Shown piece by piece: positions 8,174-17,910 of a stretch of 64,000 bases of DNA (the first letter of the stretch is position 1; each line of letters begins with the position of its first letter). A program made the position numbers and the translations under genes. This DNA is from JBAZGG01 sp041653015 (GTDB lineage Bacteria > Bacillota_I > Bacilli_A > RFN20 > CAG-826): NCBI GenBank assembly GCA_041653015.1, contig JBAZGG010000001.1:1-64000 (forward strand). Direction: 5' to 3'. The notes beneath the pieces are model-generated. The model did not search any database. It was not told the origin of the DNA and saw only the letters and a list, made by a program, of their open reading frames with translations.

Positions 8174-8782
8174 TTATTTATTTTTCTGCTTTACTAATGA
8201 ATCACGAATTTGTGTGAGAAGTTCAATTTGAGTCGGGGCCGGTTTTCCTGGAACAGGGGCAACTGGTCTCTCTTCAGGGTGCTTAGCGTAGTATTGCTCT
8301 TTAATCCTCGCATCGAGTTCAAGACGCTTTGCTTTAAGAACGGCAACAACTTTAATGATGACAAATAAAACTAACGCGATGATTACGAAACTGATCACAG
8401 CGTTGATCAATGCTCCCCAATTTATCAAAGCGATTCCATTATAGTAGTAGGAACCACCATATTTGGTGTACATCGATTGCTCAGCAACTGACCACGTTTT
8501 TGAAAGAGTGATGAACTCAAGAATGGAATAACTATCGAAATAACCAGCTGGGGCGTGTTGAGCTGAACTCAAAGCCGGAAGAGGAGTGACAAGACCGCCG
8601 ATACCACCTGGTACACCCCATGCGCAGACGCTCAATAAAATATTGACGAGAGCGGTGACTATTGCACCAAAAGCTCCGCCGATGACAACGCCTACGGCCA
8701 TATCTAGAACACTGCCTCGTGAGATGAATGCTTTAAATTCTTTCCATAGATTGTGTTGTTTTTTAATTTTAATCTTTGCCAT
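8174..8782 (-). CDS. mscL: Large-conductance mechanosensitive channel MscL, extended
   Basis: An emergency valve in the cytoplasmic membrane that opens under osmotic down-shock. The start at 8782 (MAKIKIKKQHNLW) is chosen because AAAGGAG lies eight bases upstream; a longer frame reaches 8812 without a ribosome binding site. TM1 is the conserved VLDMAVGVVIGGAFGAIV segment near residues 26-43, and TM2 is around 128-148. At 202 residues it is much longer than E. coli MscL (136). The extra length is mainly an enlarged external loop of about 70 residues between the helices, rich in Tyr and Ser, plus a longer cytoplasmic tail with the conserved LLTQIRDSL helix. Confidence 0.93.
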   Translation of the reverse strand: MAKIKIKKQHNLWKEFKAFISRGSVLDMAVGVVIGGAFGAIVTALVNILLSVCAWGVPGGIGGLVTPLPALSSAQHAPAGYFDSYSILEFITLSKTWSVAEQSMYTKYGGSYYYNGIALINWGALINAVISFVIIALVLFVIIKVVAVLKAKRLELDARIKEQYYAKHPEERPVAPVPGKPAPTQIELLTQIRDSLVKQKNK

Positions 8783-8836
8783 GTTTGCGCTCCTTTTTTC
8801 AATCAGCATCAATTATTCTCTACAATTATTTTATAA

Positions 8837-9985
8837 TTAGTTCTCGCTCCGCGCAATAATCCAATCCGGATGTTTAGCTTTTATTCTTTCGCAGGATAGA
8901 TCAAACAACTCTTTTTCGACTGGAATGCGCGATTCCAAACATCTTTTAATCGCTTTAGAGTATTTGCCGAAAGCGTAGTTTGTTTCGCCATTAGAATCTT
9001 CGATGAGGCCAGAGACGAGCAAATAAGCGCGATCGCACTCAATGCTCACCGCTTCCGAAATAGCTTTCTTGGTATAGGAAGGCAAAGAGGTGTAATACTC
9101 TTCAACTTCTTTAACGTTTTCGCCGCTCAATAATTTCAAAGAGACGATCTGCGCTTGCGAAATATTATATGTATCAACGCTTATATTTTTAGGAACTGCG
9201 ACGATTTTAGTCAATAGATCAATCGCTTTTTTATAATCTTTTTTTGCGAGATAAAAGTAAACTTTAATCGTATTTACACGAGCGGTAAAATCAGTTATTT
9301 CATCAAATACCATCGTGTCGTTGGTAGCGATACCTTCAAATTCATCATATTCAATTCTTAGCATTTCATTATACGCAACCTTGTTGATCGGCTTGCTCAA
9401 CAGCGTGAGTTTATATCCATCAGTCATCGAGTCGAGACGGTATGGAACATAATTGTAAAGAATGATTATGCCTCCGATACAAGCGAACATGATCGATGCT
9501 GCCATCAGCCACATAATGCTCTTCAACAAGTCTTGATCTTTAACCCCATTGGCCCATGTGCAGATCCCGACGACAAAGCCGATTTCGATGATGTAGAAAA
9601 GAAGAGGAAACCAAAGATACGCTTTGGGATTCGAATTCTCTTTATAAGGAAACACTTTAGTCTCGCCCGTTAAGCCATCGAATCCTTTGAAGCCAAATTT
9701 TATTTTGTTCGCTTTGCGAAAAAATGTTATTCCTAAAATATTGAGCATTGCGATTTTATATCCCCCGAGTTTAGCACCGAGAAGATGCCCTACTTCAATG
9801 AGAATAGCGTTGAATACAATCGCCACCAATATCGTTACAATTGCGAATAGAAAAGAATTGTTAAATGGCATCGATACACTCGCTAAATTGTTCATCACTG
9901 GAAGCAGAACAACAAATCCGATGACAACAGCTAAAACAACCATGGCGACATACACAATTAAACTAGCGATATCTTCTTTTCTCAT
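8837..9985 (-). CDS. Membrane protein, degenerate M50 (site-2 protease) homologue
   Basis: A 382-residue polytopic protein with about five membrane segments in residues 10-175 and a soluble C-terminal half with helical-repeat character. Residues 61-77 read ILIEVGHLLGAKLGGYK, which lines up with the M50 zinc motif HExGHLxAAKL, but the first His is Ile63 (codon ATT), while Glu64 and His67 remain. The second M50 motif is recognisable as N178-x2-P181 and D189-G190. With one of three zinc ligands missing, proteolysis is unlikely, so it may be a pseudoprotease or chaperone-like membrane protein. It follows the alcohol dehydrogenase gene by 10 bases with its own AAAGGAG site. Confidence 0.6.
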   Translation of the reverse strand: MRKEDIASLIVYVAMVVLAVVIGFVVLLPVMNNLASVSMPFNNSFLFAIVTILVAIVFNAILIEVGHLLGAKLGGYKIAMLNILGITFFRKANKIKFGFKGFDGLTGETKVFPYKENSNPKAYLWFPLLFYIIEIGFVVGICTWANGVKDQDLLKSIMWLMAASIMFACIGGIIILYNYVPYRLDSMTDGYKLTLLSKPINKVAYNEMLRIEYDEFEGIATNDTMVFDEITDFTARVNTIKVYFYLAKKDYKKAIDLLTKIVAVPKNISVDTYNISQAQIVSLKLLSGENVKEVEEYYTSLPSYTKKAISEAVSIECDRAYLLVSGLIEDSNGETNYAFGKYSKAIKRCLESRIPVEKELFDLSCERIKAKHPDWIIARSEN

Positions 9986-9995
9986 GTGAACTCCT

Positions 9996-11168
9996 TTAGA
10001 AGCAGGACAATAGCATAATTTCCAGTTCTTCTTTTGTCAATGGTTTAACACTATGGCCAACCACACGTGTGCCGTTCTGTGTTATTTTATTTGCCAAAAT
10101 TGGAATGTCAGATTTAAGAAAACCGAACTCTCGCAATGTTGTGGGCATACCGAGTTCTTTAAAGAACTGCCCCAAACAGCGTATTCCAATGATAGCACTT
10201 TCCTCATCGCTCGCAAAGCGAATATCAAAAACCTCTCTTCCAAAGCGCGCGAATTTTGCTAAATCATGATGAAAAACGGACTTCATCCAAGATGGGATCA
10301 ACACCGCTAATCCAGCGCCATGAGCAACGGATGGTTTTGATCCGCTTAGCGCATGTTCAATCTTGTGAATGGGCATGCTTTGAATTTTTCCTAAAGAGGT
10401 CAATCCACTATGCGAATATGAGCTAGCGATCATCAAATTGGCTCTCGCTTCATAGTCGTTTGGATTGTTGATTGCGATGCGACCATTCGCAATCGTGTTT
10501 TTGATGAGCGCCAAGGCGAGAGCATCGCAAAACATATCGCCATCGCTTTGAATAAAGAAGCGTTCAAGAGAATGCGATATTATGTCAACAATTCCACAGG
10601 CTGTTTGATATTTGTTAACAGAAAAGGTTAACTCAGGATTTTCAATGACGAATTGTGGGCGGACTAAATCGCTATTAAAACCTTGCTTAATCCCATTTGT
10701 ATCGTCGGAGATTACACATGACGATGAAAGCTCAGAACCCGAAGCGGCAATCGTGAGGATAACGCCGATTGGAAGTGCTTTCTTTGGAGTGGCTAAATAG
10801 AGATTAAAATCGAAAGCATCACCATTATAATAAACGCCGCAAGCAATAGATTTGGCTGTATCGATGACAGAACCACCACCGATGGCTAAAATATAATCGA
10901 TATTTGCCTTTTTGGCTTTTTCTATACCGACAGTGACGACGGACCTTGTCGGATTTGGTCTGATGCCACCGAGCTCACAATATTTAATATTGGCTTTGCT
11001 CAACGAATTTATTACTCGATTATAAAGATTATTCAAATGAATCGACTTTCCACCATAGATGAGCAAAATATTTTTTGCATAAAAAGAAGCGAGAATACTG
11101 CCGATCTCGTCCTCTCGATTCCTGCCAAAAAGTATCTTTGTTGGAGAAATATAATCAAATGTTTTCAT
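9996..11168 (-). CDS. Iron-containing alcohol dehydrogenase
   Basis: An NAD(P)H-dependent group III alcohol dehydrogenase, cytoplasmic, of the type reducing aldehydes such as butanal. The start MKTFDYISPTKILFGR (11168) is the usual family start; the frame is open to 11231 but those residues do not fit the family. GGGSVIDTAKSIA near residues 95-107 is the cofactor-binding loop. Metal-ligand histidines are visible in IISHSLERF, MPIHKIEHALSG and VAHGAGLAVLIP. The start overlaps the tetR gene by 14 bases, so the two are one transcription unit. The TetR-type neighbour is its likely regulator. The substrate is not determined. Confidence 0.9.
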   Translation of the reverse strand: MKTFDYISPTKILFGRNREDEIGSILASFYAKNILLIYGGKSIHLNNLYNRVINSLSKANIKYCELGGIRPNPTRSVVTVGIEKAKKANIDYILAIGGGSVIDTAKSIACGVYYNGDAFDFNLYLATPKKALPIGVILTIAASGSELSSSCVISDDTNGIKQGFNSDLVRPQFVIENPELTFSVNKYQTACGIVDIISHSLERFFIQSDGDMFCDALALALIKNTIANGRIAINNPNDYEARANLMIASSYSHSGLTSLGKIQSMPIHKIEHALSGSKPSVAHGAGLAVLIPSWMKSVFHHDLAKFARFGREVFDIRFASDEESAIIGIRCLGQFFKELGMPTTLREFGFLKSDIPILANKITQNGTRVVGHSVKPLTKEELEIMLLSCF

Positions 11169-11718
11169 CTTTTTTATATGAGGATACAGCAAAGTGAACT
11201 GATGCGGGGACTCCAGCTTTTGAAAAAACATGAAACTTGCGTATCATTTCTTCTTGATTGAAATCATCATCGATATCGATAAAATGGCAAATTTCAGAGG
11301 AAAAACCCGCAGCATAGAATCGCGCGATAAACTTCGCATCCTCGTTTGTTAAATCTTTAAAATCGGAAGCAATCAAGTGCTCGCGATACATTTTTACATA
11401 GATAATATCGTAAAAGAAATCCTTCAATATCTGTGAGAAACTTGATTTCATCAGAGCGCTTATGCATACTTTGTTTTCTCTGATATAAGAGATTAAAAAG
11501 CACATGGCATCGTCCCATCTGGTGATGTTTGTTATAAATACTTGTGATCGCTTCATAAAAATGCTTTGAACCAAGTCATAAATATCGCAATAGTGATAAT
11601 AAAAAGTTTGTCTATTGGTTCCACAAAATTCACATAAGCTAGTCACTGTAATCTCATCGACAGGAATCTTTAAAACCATTTGCTTGATTCCCTCTTGCAA
11701 CCTCTCCTCAGTTTTCAT
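11155..11718 (-). CDS. TetR-family transcriptional regulator
   Basis: A 187-residue DNA-binding protein. The N-terminal helix-turn-helix is ITVTSLCEFCGTNRQTFYYHY (around residues 23-43), with the YYHY motif diagnostic of TetR/AcrR proteins. The C-terminal domain resembles those of DhaS-like regulators. The start has a strong GGGGGAG site. It lies 17 bases after psuG and overlaps the alcohol dehydrogenase, which suggests it controls that enzyme or the whole run of genes. The ligand is unknown. Confidence 0.88.
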   Translation of the reverse strand: MKTEERLQEGIKQMVLKIPVDEITVTSLCEFCGTNRQTFYYHYCDIYDLVQSIFMKRSQVFITNITRWDDAMCFLISYIRENKVCISALMKSSFSQILKDFFYDIIYVKMYREHLIASDFKDLTNEDAKFIARFYAAGFSSEICHFIDIDDDFNQEEMIRKFHVFSKAGVPASVHFAVSSYKKDENI

Positions 11719-11735
11719 ACCGCTCCCCCTATTGT

Positions 11736-12635
11736 TTATTCAACGAGTGCTTTTGCAATTCTCGCACCTAGTTTGGCATTATTCACGACTAGATGGATGT
11801 TTGCTTCTAAAGATTTTCCTTTCGTTAATTCAACGATTGTTTTCAGTAGAAATGGTGTTATATCTTTGCCTTTGACGCCGTTTTTGTCGGCATCAGCAAG
11901 GGCTTGAGAAATTGCTTGGTCGATGTTTTGTTTGCTCATCGCATACTCTTTCTCAATGGGATTGGAGATTAATACTGCGCCTTGAAGCTTCAGATTTCTT
12001 TTCTCTTTAATAATTAGCGCAGCCTCTTGCGGGGTATTGAATACGTAATCAACTTTTAAGCCAGAACTTCTTGTATAAAAATCGGCAAATTCATCAGTTT
12101 TATAAGACAGGACAGGAACTCCTTTTGTTTCTAAGTACTCGAGGGTTTTTGGCAAATCGAGAATCGCTTTAGCACCGGCGCACACAACTGTTACATCGCT
12201 TTTTGCCATCTCATCCAAATCAGCCGAAATATCAAAGTTTTTTTCTGCTCCGCGATGAACACCACCGATGCCACCCGTAACAAACACCTCGATGCCAGCC
12301 ATCGATGCGATGATCATTGTTGCTGAGACTGTAGTAGCGCCCCACATTTTTTGTGAAGTGACAATCGGCAAATCGCGGCGGGATACTTTGCTTATCCCTT
12401 TTTTCTTGCCGAATAATTCTATTTGATCTCGTGTCATGCCAACGATGATGTCGCCATCAATAATTCCAATCGTCGCAGGAATAGAGCCATTATCAATAAT
12501 TGTTTTTTCAACAAGCAAAGCTGTTTCAACATTTTTAGGATATGGCATCCCATGAGAAATGATCGTTGATTCAAGAGCAACAATTGGTTTGCCTTCAATC
12601 AAAGCATCTTTCACTCTTTTGTTAACAATCATCAT
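11736..12635 (-). CDS. psuG: Pseudouridine-5'-phosphate glycosidase
   Basis: Cleaves the C-C bond of pseudouridine 5'-phosphate to uracil and ribose 5-phosphate, the second step of pseudouridine breakdown. The product (299 residues, normal length) begins with VALESTIISHGMPYPKNVE and contains FVTGGIGGVHRGAE (around residues 117-130) and SNPIEKEYAMSKQNID (around 225-240), all strong family markers. The partner kinase PsuK is usually adjacent or fused but is absent here. The start overlaps the P-type ATPase stop by four bases (ATGA). Being wedged among transporters suggests operon hitch-hiking rather than a pseudouridine pathway unit. Confidence 0.95.
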   Translation of the reverse strand: MMIVNKRVKDALIEGKPIVALESTIISHGMPYPKNVETALLVEKTIIDNGSIPATIGIIDGDIIVGMTRDQIELFGKKKGISKVSRRDLPIVTSQKMWGATTVSATMIIASMAGIEVFVTGGIGGVHRGAEKNFDISADLDEMAKSDVTVVCAGAKAILDLPKTLEYLETKGVPVLSYKTDEFADFYTRSSGLKVDYVFNTPQEAALIIKEKRNLKLQGAVLISNPIEKEYAMSKQNIDQAISQALADADKNGVKGKDITPFLLKTIVELTKGKSLEANIHLVVNNAKLGARIAKALVE

Positions 12636-15079
12636 AAAAGCTTTCTCCTTTTAACAATAAATACTAGGTGTCGAAGCAAGTAATCTATCACGAAATACAG
12701 CGGGGTAGCAATGAGCAGAGATAGGATTAAAAGCAACAGAGGCGCTCCATTTAAACTTGAATAATCTATTTCGAACATCTTTCCATTTAGGAGAAGTCCG
12801 TCAACCACAAATAGTGTTATTCCAAGCAACGAAAGCGAGGCAAATAATATGATTCGATATTCATCGAATGGCCAACTTATTCTTAATAATATAACATAAC
12901 TGAGAAAAGTGAAACCTATGACAGATAAAGTTTTTGCCGATTCTGGTGTGAAAACTGATGAATTAACTCTGCAGGCGATAAAGAAGGTTGCAACGATTGC
13001 TATTTCTATAAATGCCGCCGGAAGTGCCTTTAAAATAATATTAAACAGAAAACTGCCCTGTAATCTTTCATCATTTCTTTGGAGGGCTAAAAAGAATGCT
13101 GCGATGCCGATTGTCAATATTTCCCAGACGTACATATTATTCGTTGAGAATGGGTAGACAATGGTTGAGTCAACCCATGAGCCTATTAGAAATATGGCTG
13201 TCAAAGTAATCGCAAAAACAGTTTTGACTAGAAAAAGCGAACACGTTCTTTGAAGATTATTGATTACTCTTCGACCTTCTTGAACGACTTTCGGCAAGGA
13301 AGAAAAATTTGAATCTAACGAAACTAGATATGACACATCTTTTGCCGCATCTGAGCCTCTTGCCATGGCGATTGAACAATCCGCTCTTTTTAAAGCCAAA
13401 ATATCATTCACACCATCACCTGTCATAGCCACAACATGTCCTTCTTCGCGAAGAACCTCAACGATCAATTCTTTTTGTTCAGGCGTCACTCGTCCAAAAA
13501 CATCGTAAGCAAAAACAAGTCTCTTTATCTCATCATTCGATTTGCCTTCTAATGATATGAATTTATCAGCACCTTCGACCCCGACTTCCTTTGCAATTTC
13601 ACTAACTGTGATTGGATTGTCGCCACTGATAATCTTGATTTTTACACCGTTGTTTCTAAACCAATTAATGTTTTCGCGTGCATCTTTGCATATATTATCC
13701 TTAATCACGATTAGGGCAGCGATTGATGAATCATCGGGGATAACATCATCGTGAATGGGTAAATCAGAAGTATTAACCACTAGAGTTCTATAGCCTTTTT
13801 TAATATATGAATCGTTAATGATTTGAACATCCATTGGTATACTTTTCGTTACAAACTCAGGAGCTCCAATAATGATTGTTTTACCATTTTTCAAAGTTGC
13901 CGCAGAATATTTGTTGTCGCTTGAAAAGGGAACGGCCGCAATCGAGTTTAACAAATTACTAGATTGAAAATAGTTGCGCATCGCGATAGCGGTTGAATTC
14001 TCATCTTGAGTAGCTTCTAGCAAAGAACGAATATATGAACCAACGATCTCTTTTTTTTCTTCATTCACATAAATTACTTCTTTTACAGACATCGTTCCAT
14101 CTGTTAGGGTACCAGTTTTATCGAGGCACAAAACATCGACTCGTGCCAACGTCTCAATGCAATAAAGGTCTTGAACTAACATCCGACGATAAGCGAGTGT
14201 AATGACTCCAACAGCCAAAGTAAGTGAAGTTAAAAGATACATTCCGGAGGGGATCATTGAAACCATTGAACCCGATATATACTTAATGCTGCCAGATTGC
14301 GAAGCAGAATCAATAAATCCATTTTGTAACGAAGATGTTACTATCATGGCGATACCTAGGATTGTCACAATGATACAAATAACTCGAAACAAAATATTGG
14401 TAGATCGAAGAATTTCGGATTTGGGACGTTTGAAATCAGAAGCGCGATTTCTCAATTGTTCAGCGTAATTTAGAATACCTATGCGATTAATCTGTAAATA
14501 TGCAGTCCCACTTGTAACATATGATCCCGCATATGTTTGACTCCCAGGACCTCTAAGAACATCTGCAGATTCACCAGTGAGCATGGATTCATTAATTTTT
14601 ACAGCGCCATTTATAACGATTGCATCCGATGGAATTTGATTCCCAGCCTTCACCAAAATAACATCATTATAAACGAGTTCTGACGTGGAAATAAGCGTTT
14701 CAGAACCATCGCGAATCACTCTTGCTTTTGGTTCGGTGACAATGCGAAGTTTATCAGTCAATCTTCGCGCTCGAATATCTTGAATTAAACCAATAGCAAT
14801 ATTTGCAAACAGGATAACGACAAAAAACATTCCGGAATATAATTGAGCAAAAGCCATAAAAATGGCAATGGCGACTAACAGAAAATTAAAATATGAAAAA
14901 AGGTTAGTAATAATTATTTTTACATAGGATTTGTTGAAATGCTTTTTTGTTTTGTTGATCAGACCTTTTTGGTCGTAATCTCTAACTTGATCGGACGTAA
15001 GCCCTTTTCGATAATCGCATTTTAAATATGGTTCATTTTTTATTGCTTCTTTAATTGAGATTTTCCTAAGTTTGATCAT
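12632..15079 (-). CDS. Cation-translocating P-type ATPase (CtpE-like)
   Basis: A membrane pump driven by ATP. Motifs in order: TGES at 168-171 (actuator domain), MIPSGMYLLTS near 275-285 in the transport helix, the phosphorylation site DKTGTLT starting at Asp320, and the hinge GDGVNDILALKRADCSIA. There is no N-terminal cysteine metal-binding domain, so a soft-metal pump is unlikely; the transport helix resembles Mycobacterium CtpE, a calcium ATPase. The ten or so membrane helices and 815 residues are complete. It overlaps the upstream ABC gene by four bases. Calcium is the best guess for the cargo, by similarity only. Confidence 0.85.
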   Translation of the reverse strand: MIKLRKISIKEAIKNEPYLKCDYRKGLTSDQVRDYDQKGLINKTKKHFNKSYVKIIITNLFSYFNFLLVAIAIFMAFAQLYSGMFFVVILFANIAIGLIQDIRARRLTDKLRIVTEPKARVIRDGSETLISTSELVYNDVILVKAGNQIPSDAIVINGAVKINESMLTGESADVLRGPGSQTYAGSYVTSGTAYLQINRIGILNYAEQLRNRASDFKRPKSEILRSTNILFRVICIIVTILGIAMIVTSSLQNGFIDSASQSGSIKYISGSMVSMIPSGMYLLTSLTLAVGVITLAYRRMLVQDLYCIETLARVDVLCLDKTGTLTDGTMSVKEVIYVNEEKKEIVGSYIRSLLEATQDENSTAIAMRNYFQSSNLLNSIAAVPFSSDNKYSAATLKNGKTIIIGAPEFVTKSIPMDVQIINDSYIKKGYRTLVVNTSDLPIHDDVIPDDSSIAALIVIKDNICKDARENINWFRNNGVKIKIISGDNPITVSEIAKEVGVEGADKFISLEGKSNDEIKRLVFAYDVFGRVTPEQKELIVEVLREEGHVVAMTGDGVNDILALKRADCSIAMARGSDAAKDVSYLVSLDSNFSSLPKVVQEGRRVINNLQRTCSLFLVKTVFAITLTAIFLIGSWVDSTIVYPFSTNNMYVWEILTIGIAAFFLALQRNDERLQGSFLFNIILKALPAAFIEIAIVATFFIACRVNSSVFTPESAKTLSVIGFTFLSYVILLRISWPFDEYRIILFASLSLLGITLFVVDGLLLNGKMFEIDYSSLNGAPLLLLILSLLIATPLYFVIDYLLRHLVFIVKRRKLL

Positions 15080-17853
15080 TCGCTTCTTAAAGCCTCAACC
15101 GGATCTTTTTTCGCCGCAAATCGCGATGGGAAAAAACCTGCAATAAATGTCAAAACAACGGATATACCTATTAAAGTCAAAGCTGCTAATGGATGTAAAT
15201 TTGCAATTTGCCCAACATTATCTTTAGGAAACATATTGTCGAGGATAATGTTAACGGGAATACACAATAAATATGAAGTAACGATGCCTATCGCTCCCGC
15301 AACAAAACCGATGATAACACTTTCGGCTTCGAACAATCTTCCAATATCTTTTTTGCGGGCACCAATCGCACGCAAAATGCCAATTTCCTTTGTTCTTTCT
15401 AAAACTGAAACATAAATGATAATCCCAGTCATAACACACGAAACGACAAGTGAGATTGAAGCAAAAACAATTAAAACGGCAGAAATGACTTGAATCATAA
15501 CGCCGATGCTGTCGGTTATTGAGCCCACAATATCCGTATAAACAATTTGTTCAAGATCTGATCGATCCTTATTATAATTGTCCAACCTTTCGATAACTTG
15601 TGCCTTAGTTGTTAATGATAGAGGAAAAATAATAATGCTTGTAATCGTCGAGTATCCTAGGTAGTAAACGATATAGTTCATCAAGTCAGTATTAATACTC
15701 CCAAAAAGATCTAACATTTCTTCATCAGACATGTTTTCATAATTACCCATGACTATTTGATCGTTAACTGGGAAATCGACACCAAATCTTGCTGATTGAG
15801 TCATAAATGTTGAGATATTATTCGGATTTTCAGCTCCGTAGTAAATATTCTCACAAACAATGGAATTATTGACATCCTCCATTAACTTTGCTGTATTGGA
15901 GACACTTCCATTGATTACACTCGTGATGGCATCACAAAAATTCGTCCAAGCATCATCAGTTCTGGGAATATACCAATTCGTGCTCATGTGTTCCGATATT
16001 AGACTGGAACTATATTTTTCAGAAAAATAATCCTTCAATGAACTCAAATAGCCAATGCTTGAAGGCATCAGATTTATATATGTTTCTTCTTTTACTCTAA
16101 GCACGCCCACTACGTGCAAAGAAAGATAATCAGTTCCCTCTTTAAGCGAATTATCATAGTACAGCTCATTGAGTGCGCCTTTATTGAATTCATCAACATA
16201 AGTTTGATCGTCTTTGCGTTCATATTTGTAAATTGTTTTCGTAGCGTCTTTTCTAACCAAATCATCGACAGTAATATTTTTACCGCCTTTAAGAATGACT
16301 TTTGCAATTGTTTTTGTCGTATCAATTTCATAAGTGTTGTAGTCTACAGAAGAAACTGGATTTCCCATATAAATATCGGGGTTATAGGCACGATATTCAT
16401 GATTATAGATATCGGCAAAAGGGATTGTATCAATGCTTACATCAGGTGATTCAATGATCCCTAATTGGTAAAGAGTGGATGCATATACTTGATTATATTT
16501 ATTGAGAATCAAAACGAGTTCATTTCTCTTTGTTGGATATTTTCCATCGATAATTTGATACATGCTTTCTGTGTAATTCTGATCGCCATACATTTCGTGG
16601 AAAACAGTCCCAGGAAGAGAAGTCACAGAAGAAATAAGTCCAGAGGTGGTTGATGCATCATAATACTGCTGTACTTTCATAATGTTATTATCGCTGCTTA
16701 CTTTTTTTGCAAGAATGTTAAAATCTAATCCGTTGCGATTGTAGAGAATGCTTCCAGTGAGATTATCTTTTGCCATTTGATTTATATAATCAATATATTC
16801 CGGCGTGAAATTGTTTCTGTGTGCGATTGACGATTTTGAAGAGGGATTATAAACATGGACGAAACCATCGTCTGGGTATTCTGAATCTGAATCACCGCTT
16901 GGTTGCGATAGAAGTTTGGTTGTATAAGGCTGTATTGTTATCGGAAGAGAAGCGGCGGTTTGTGTCTCGATTTGATTAACATAATTCGTAAATCCGTTTT
17001 GCATAGCGAGAACCAAGGCAACACCGATTATACCGAAGGATGAGGCGACTGCCGTTAAAATTGTCCGTCCTTTTTTTGTTAACAAATTTTTCGCAGAGGT
17101 GCGAAGTGCCGTAAAAAATGACATATTGGTTTTACCAGTAACAGCAACTTCAATCTTTTCACCATGAGTTATCATGGGGATGTGGCTTGAATCTGAAGTA
17201 ATTTGACCATCATTCAACGTTATAATTCGAGTCGAATATCGATCCGCAATCTCCTTATTATGAGTGACCATAATAACGAGTTTTTCCTTGGCTATTTCAT
17301 TCAGAATATCAATTACTTGCATTGATGTCTTTGAATCTAGAGCACCTGTTGGTTCATCAGCTAAAATAATGTCAGGATCGTTGACAAGAGCTCTTGCAAT
17401 AGCCACTCTTTGCATCTGTCCTCCAGATAGTTGATTAGGACGTTTTGACATCGTGTCACCCAGACCAACTAATTCGAGAACTCGCTTCGTTTTCATTACG
17501 CGATTAGATTTATTGACTCCTGTAAGTGTCAAAGACAGTTGAACATTTTCGCTTATTGATAGATGAGGGATGAGATTATATGTTTGAAAAACAAAGCCAA
17601 TTCTCCGATTTCGATAAAAATCCCAATCTTTGTCTTTGAAGGTTTTTGTTGAACGACCATCGATGAGCAGGTCGCCATCTGTATAATGATCGAGACCGCC
17701 AATGATGTTCAAAAGTGTCGTCTTGCCACATCCTGAAGGACCCAAAATAGAAATAAAGCCTTTGTTCTCAAATGTTAAACTGACATCATTTAAAGCACGG
17801 AATGGGTTCCCATCGATGTAATAATCTTTCGTAATGTGAAGCAATTCAAACAT
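15076..17853 (-). CDS. ABC transporter with fused ATPase and MacB/FtsX-like permease
   Basis: A single-chain type VII ABC protein. Residues about 1-225 are the ATPase: Walker A GPSGCGKTTLLN, signature LSGGQMQR and Walker B IILADEPTGALD. One membrane helix follows near residue 265, then about 450 external residues, then three C-terminal helices ending in the conserved SRFAAKKDPVEALRSE. That layout is MacB/LolCDE-like and works by mechanotransmission; Gram-positive examples export peptides or antibiotics. The start at 17853 is preferred since the upstream in-frame ATG at 17874 lies within the TATAAT promoter box. It heads the run continuing through the P-type ATPase to the alcohol dehydrogenase. 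The substrate is unknown. Confidence 0.88.
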   Translation of the reverse strand: MFELLHITKDYYIDGNPFRALNDVSLTFENKGFISILGPSGCGKTTLLNIIGGLDHYTDGDLLIDGRSTKTFKDKDWDFYRNRRIGFVFQTYNLIPHLSISENVQLSLTLTGVNKSNRVMKTKRVLELVGLGDTMSKRPNQLSGGQMQRVAIARALVNDPDIILADEPTGALDSKTSMQVIDILNEIAKEKLVIMVTHNKEIADRYSTRIITLNDGQITSDSSHIPMITHGEKIEVAVTGKTNMSFFTALRTSAKNLLTKKGRTILTAVASSFGIIGVALVLAMQNGFTNYVNQIETQTAASLPITIQPYTTKLLSQPSGDSDSEYPDDGFVHVYNPSSKSSIAHRNNFTPEYIDYINQMAKDNLTGSILYNRNGLDFNILAKKVSSDNNIMKVQQYYDASTTSGLISSVTSLPGTVFHEMYGDQNYTESMYQIIDGKYPTKRNELVLILNKYNQVYASTLYQLGIIESPDVSIDTIPFADIYNHEYRAYNPDIYMGNPVSSVDYNTYEIDTTKTIAKVILKGGKNITVDDLVRKDATKTIYKYERKDDQTYVDEFNKGALNELYYDNSLKEGTDYLSLHVVGVLRVKEETYINLMPSSIGYLSSLKDYFSEKYSSSLISEHMSTNWYIPRTDDAWTNFCDAITSVINGSVSNTAKLMEDVNNSIVCENIYYGAENPNNISTFMTQSARFGVDFPVNDQIVMGNYENMSDEEMLDLFGSINTDLMNYIVYYLGYSTITSIIIFPLSLTTKAQVIERLDNYNKDRSDLEQIVYTDIVGSITDSIGVMIQVISAVLIVFASISLVVSCVMTGIIIYVSVLERTKEIGILRAIGARKKDIGRLFEAESVIIGFVAGAIGIVTSYLLCIPVNIILDNMFPKDNVGQIANLHPLAALTLIGISVVLTFIAGFFPSRFAAKKDPVEALRSE

Positions 17854-17872
17854 AAATTTTACACTTATAAAC

Positions 17873-17878
17873 ATTATA
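17873..17878 (-). promoter_or_regulatory. -10 box of the ABC transporter operon
   Basis: TATAAT on the minus strand, with a weak TTTTGC -35 candidate 16 bases upstream. Transcription from here would start near 17866, giving a leader of about 13 bases with no ribosome binding site, and excludes the ATG at 17874. Confidence 0.55.
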
Positions 17879-17910
17879 CATTACTTTGCTAAATGCAAAA
17901 GAGACATAAT

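Noticed and set aside
10064..10069. A third CACGTG core, inside the alcohol dehydrogenase gene
   Set aside because: The flanks (ACCA...TGCC) do not match the ParB site beyond the six-base core, unlike the two sites near 34.8 kb.
17854..17874. Upstream ATG (seven extra residues) for the ABC transporter
   Set aside because: It overlaps the TATAAT box, so it could not be in the transcript made from that promoter.
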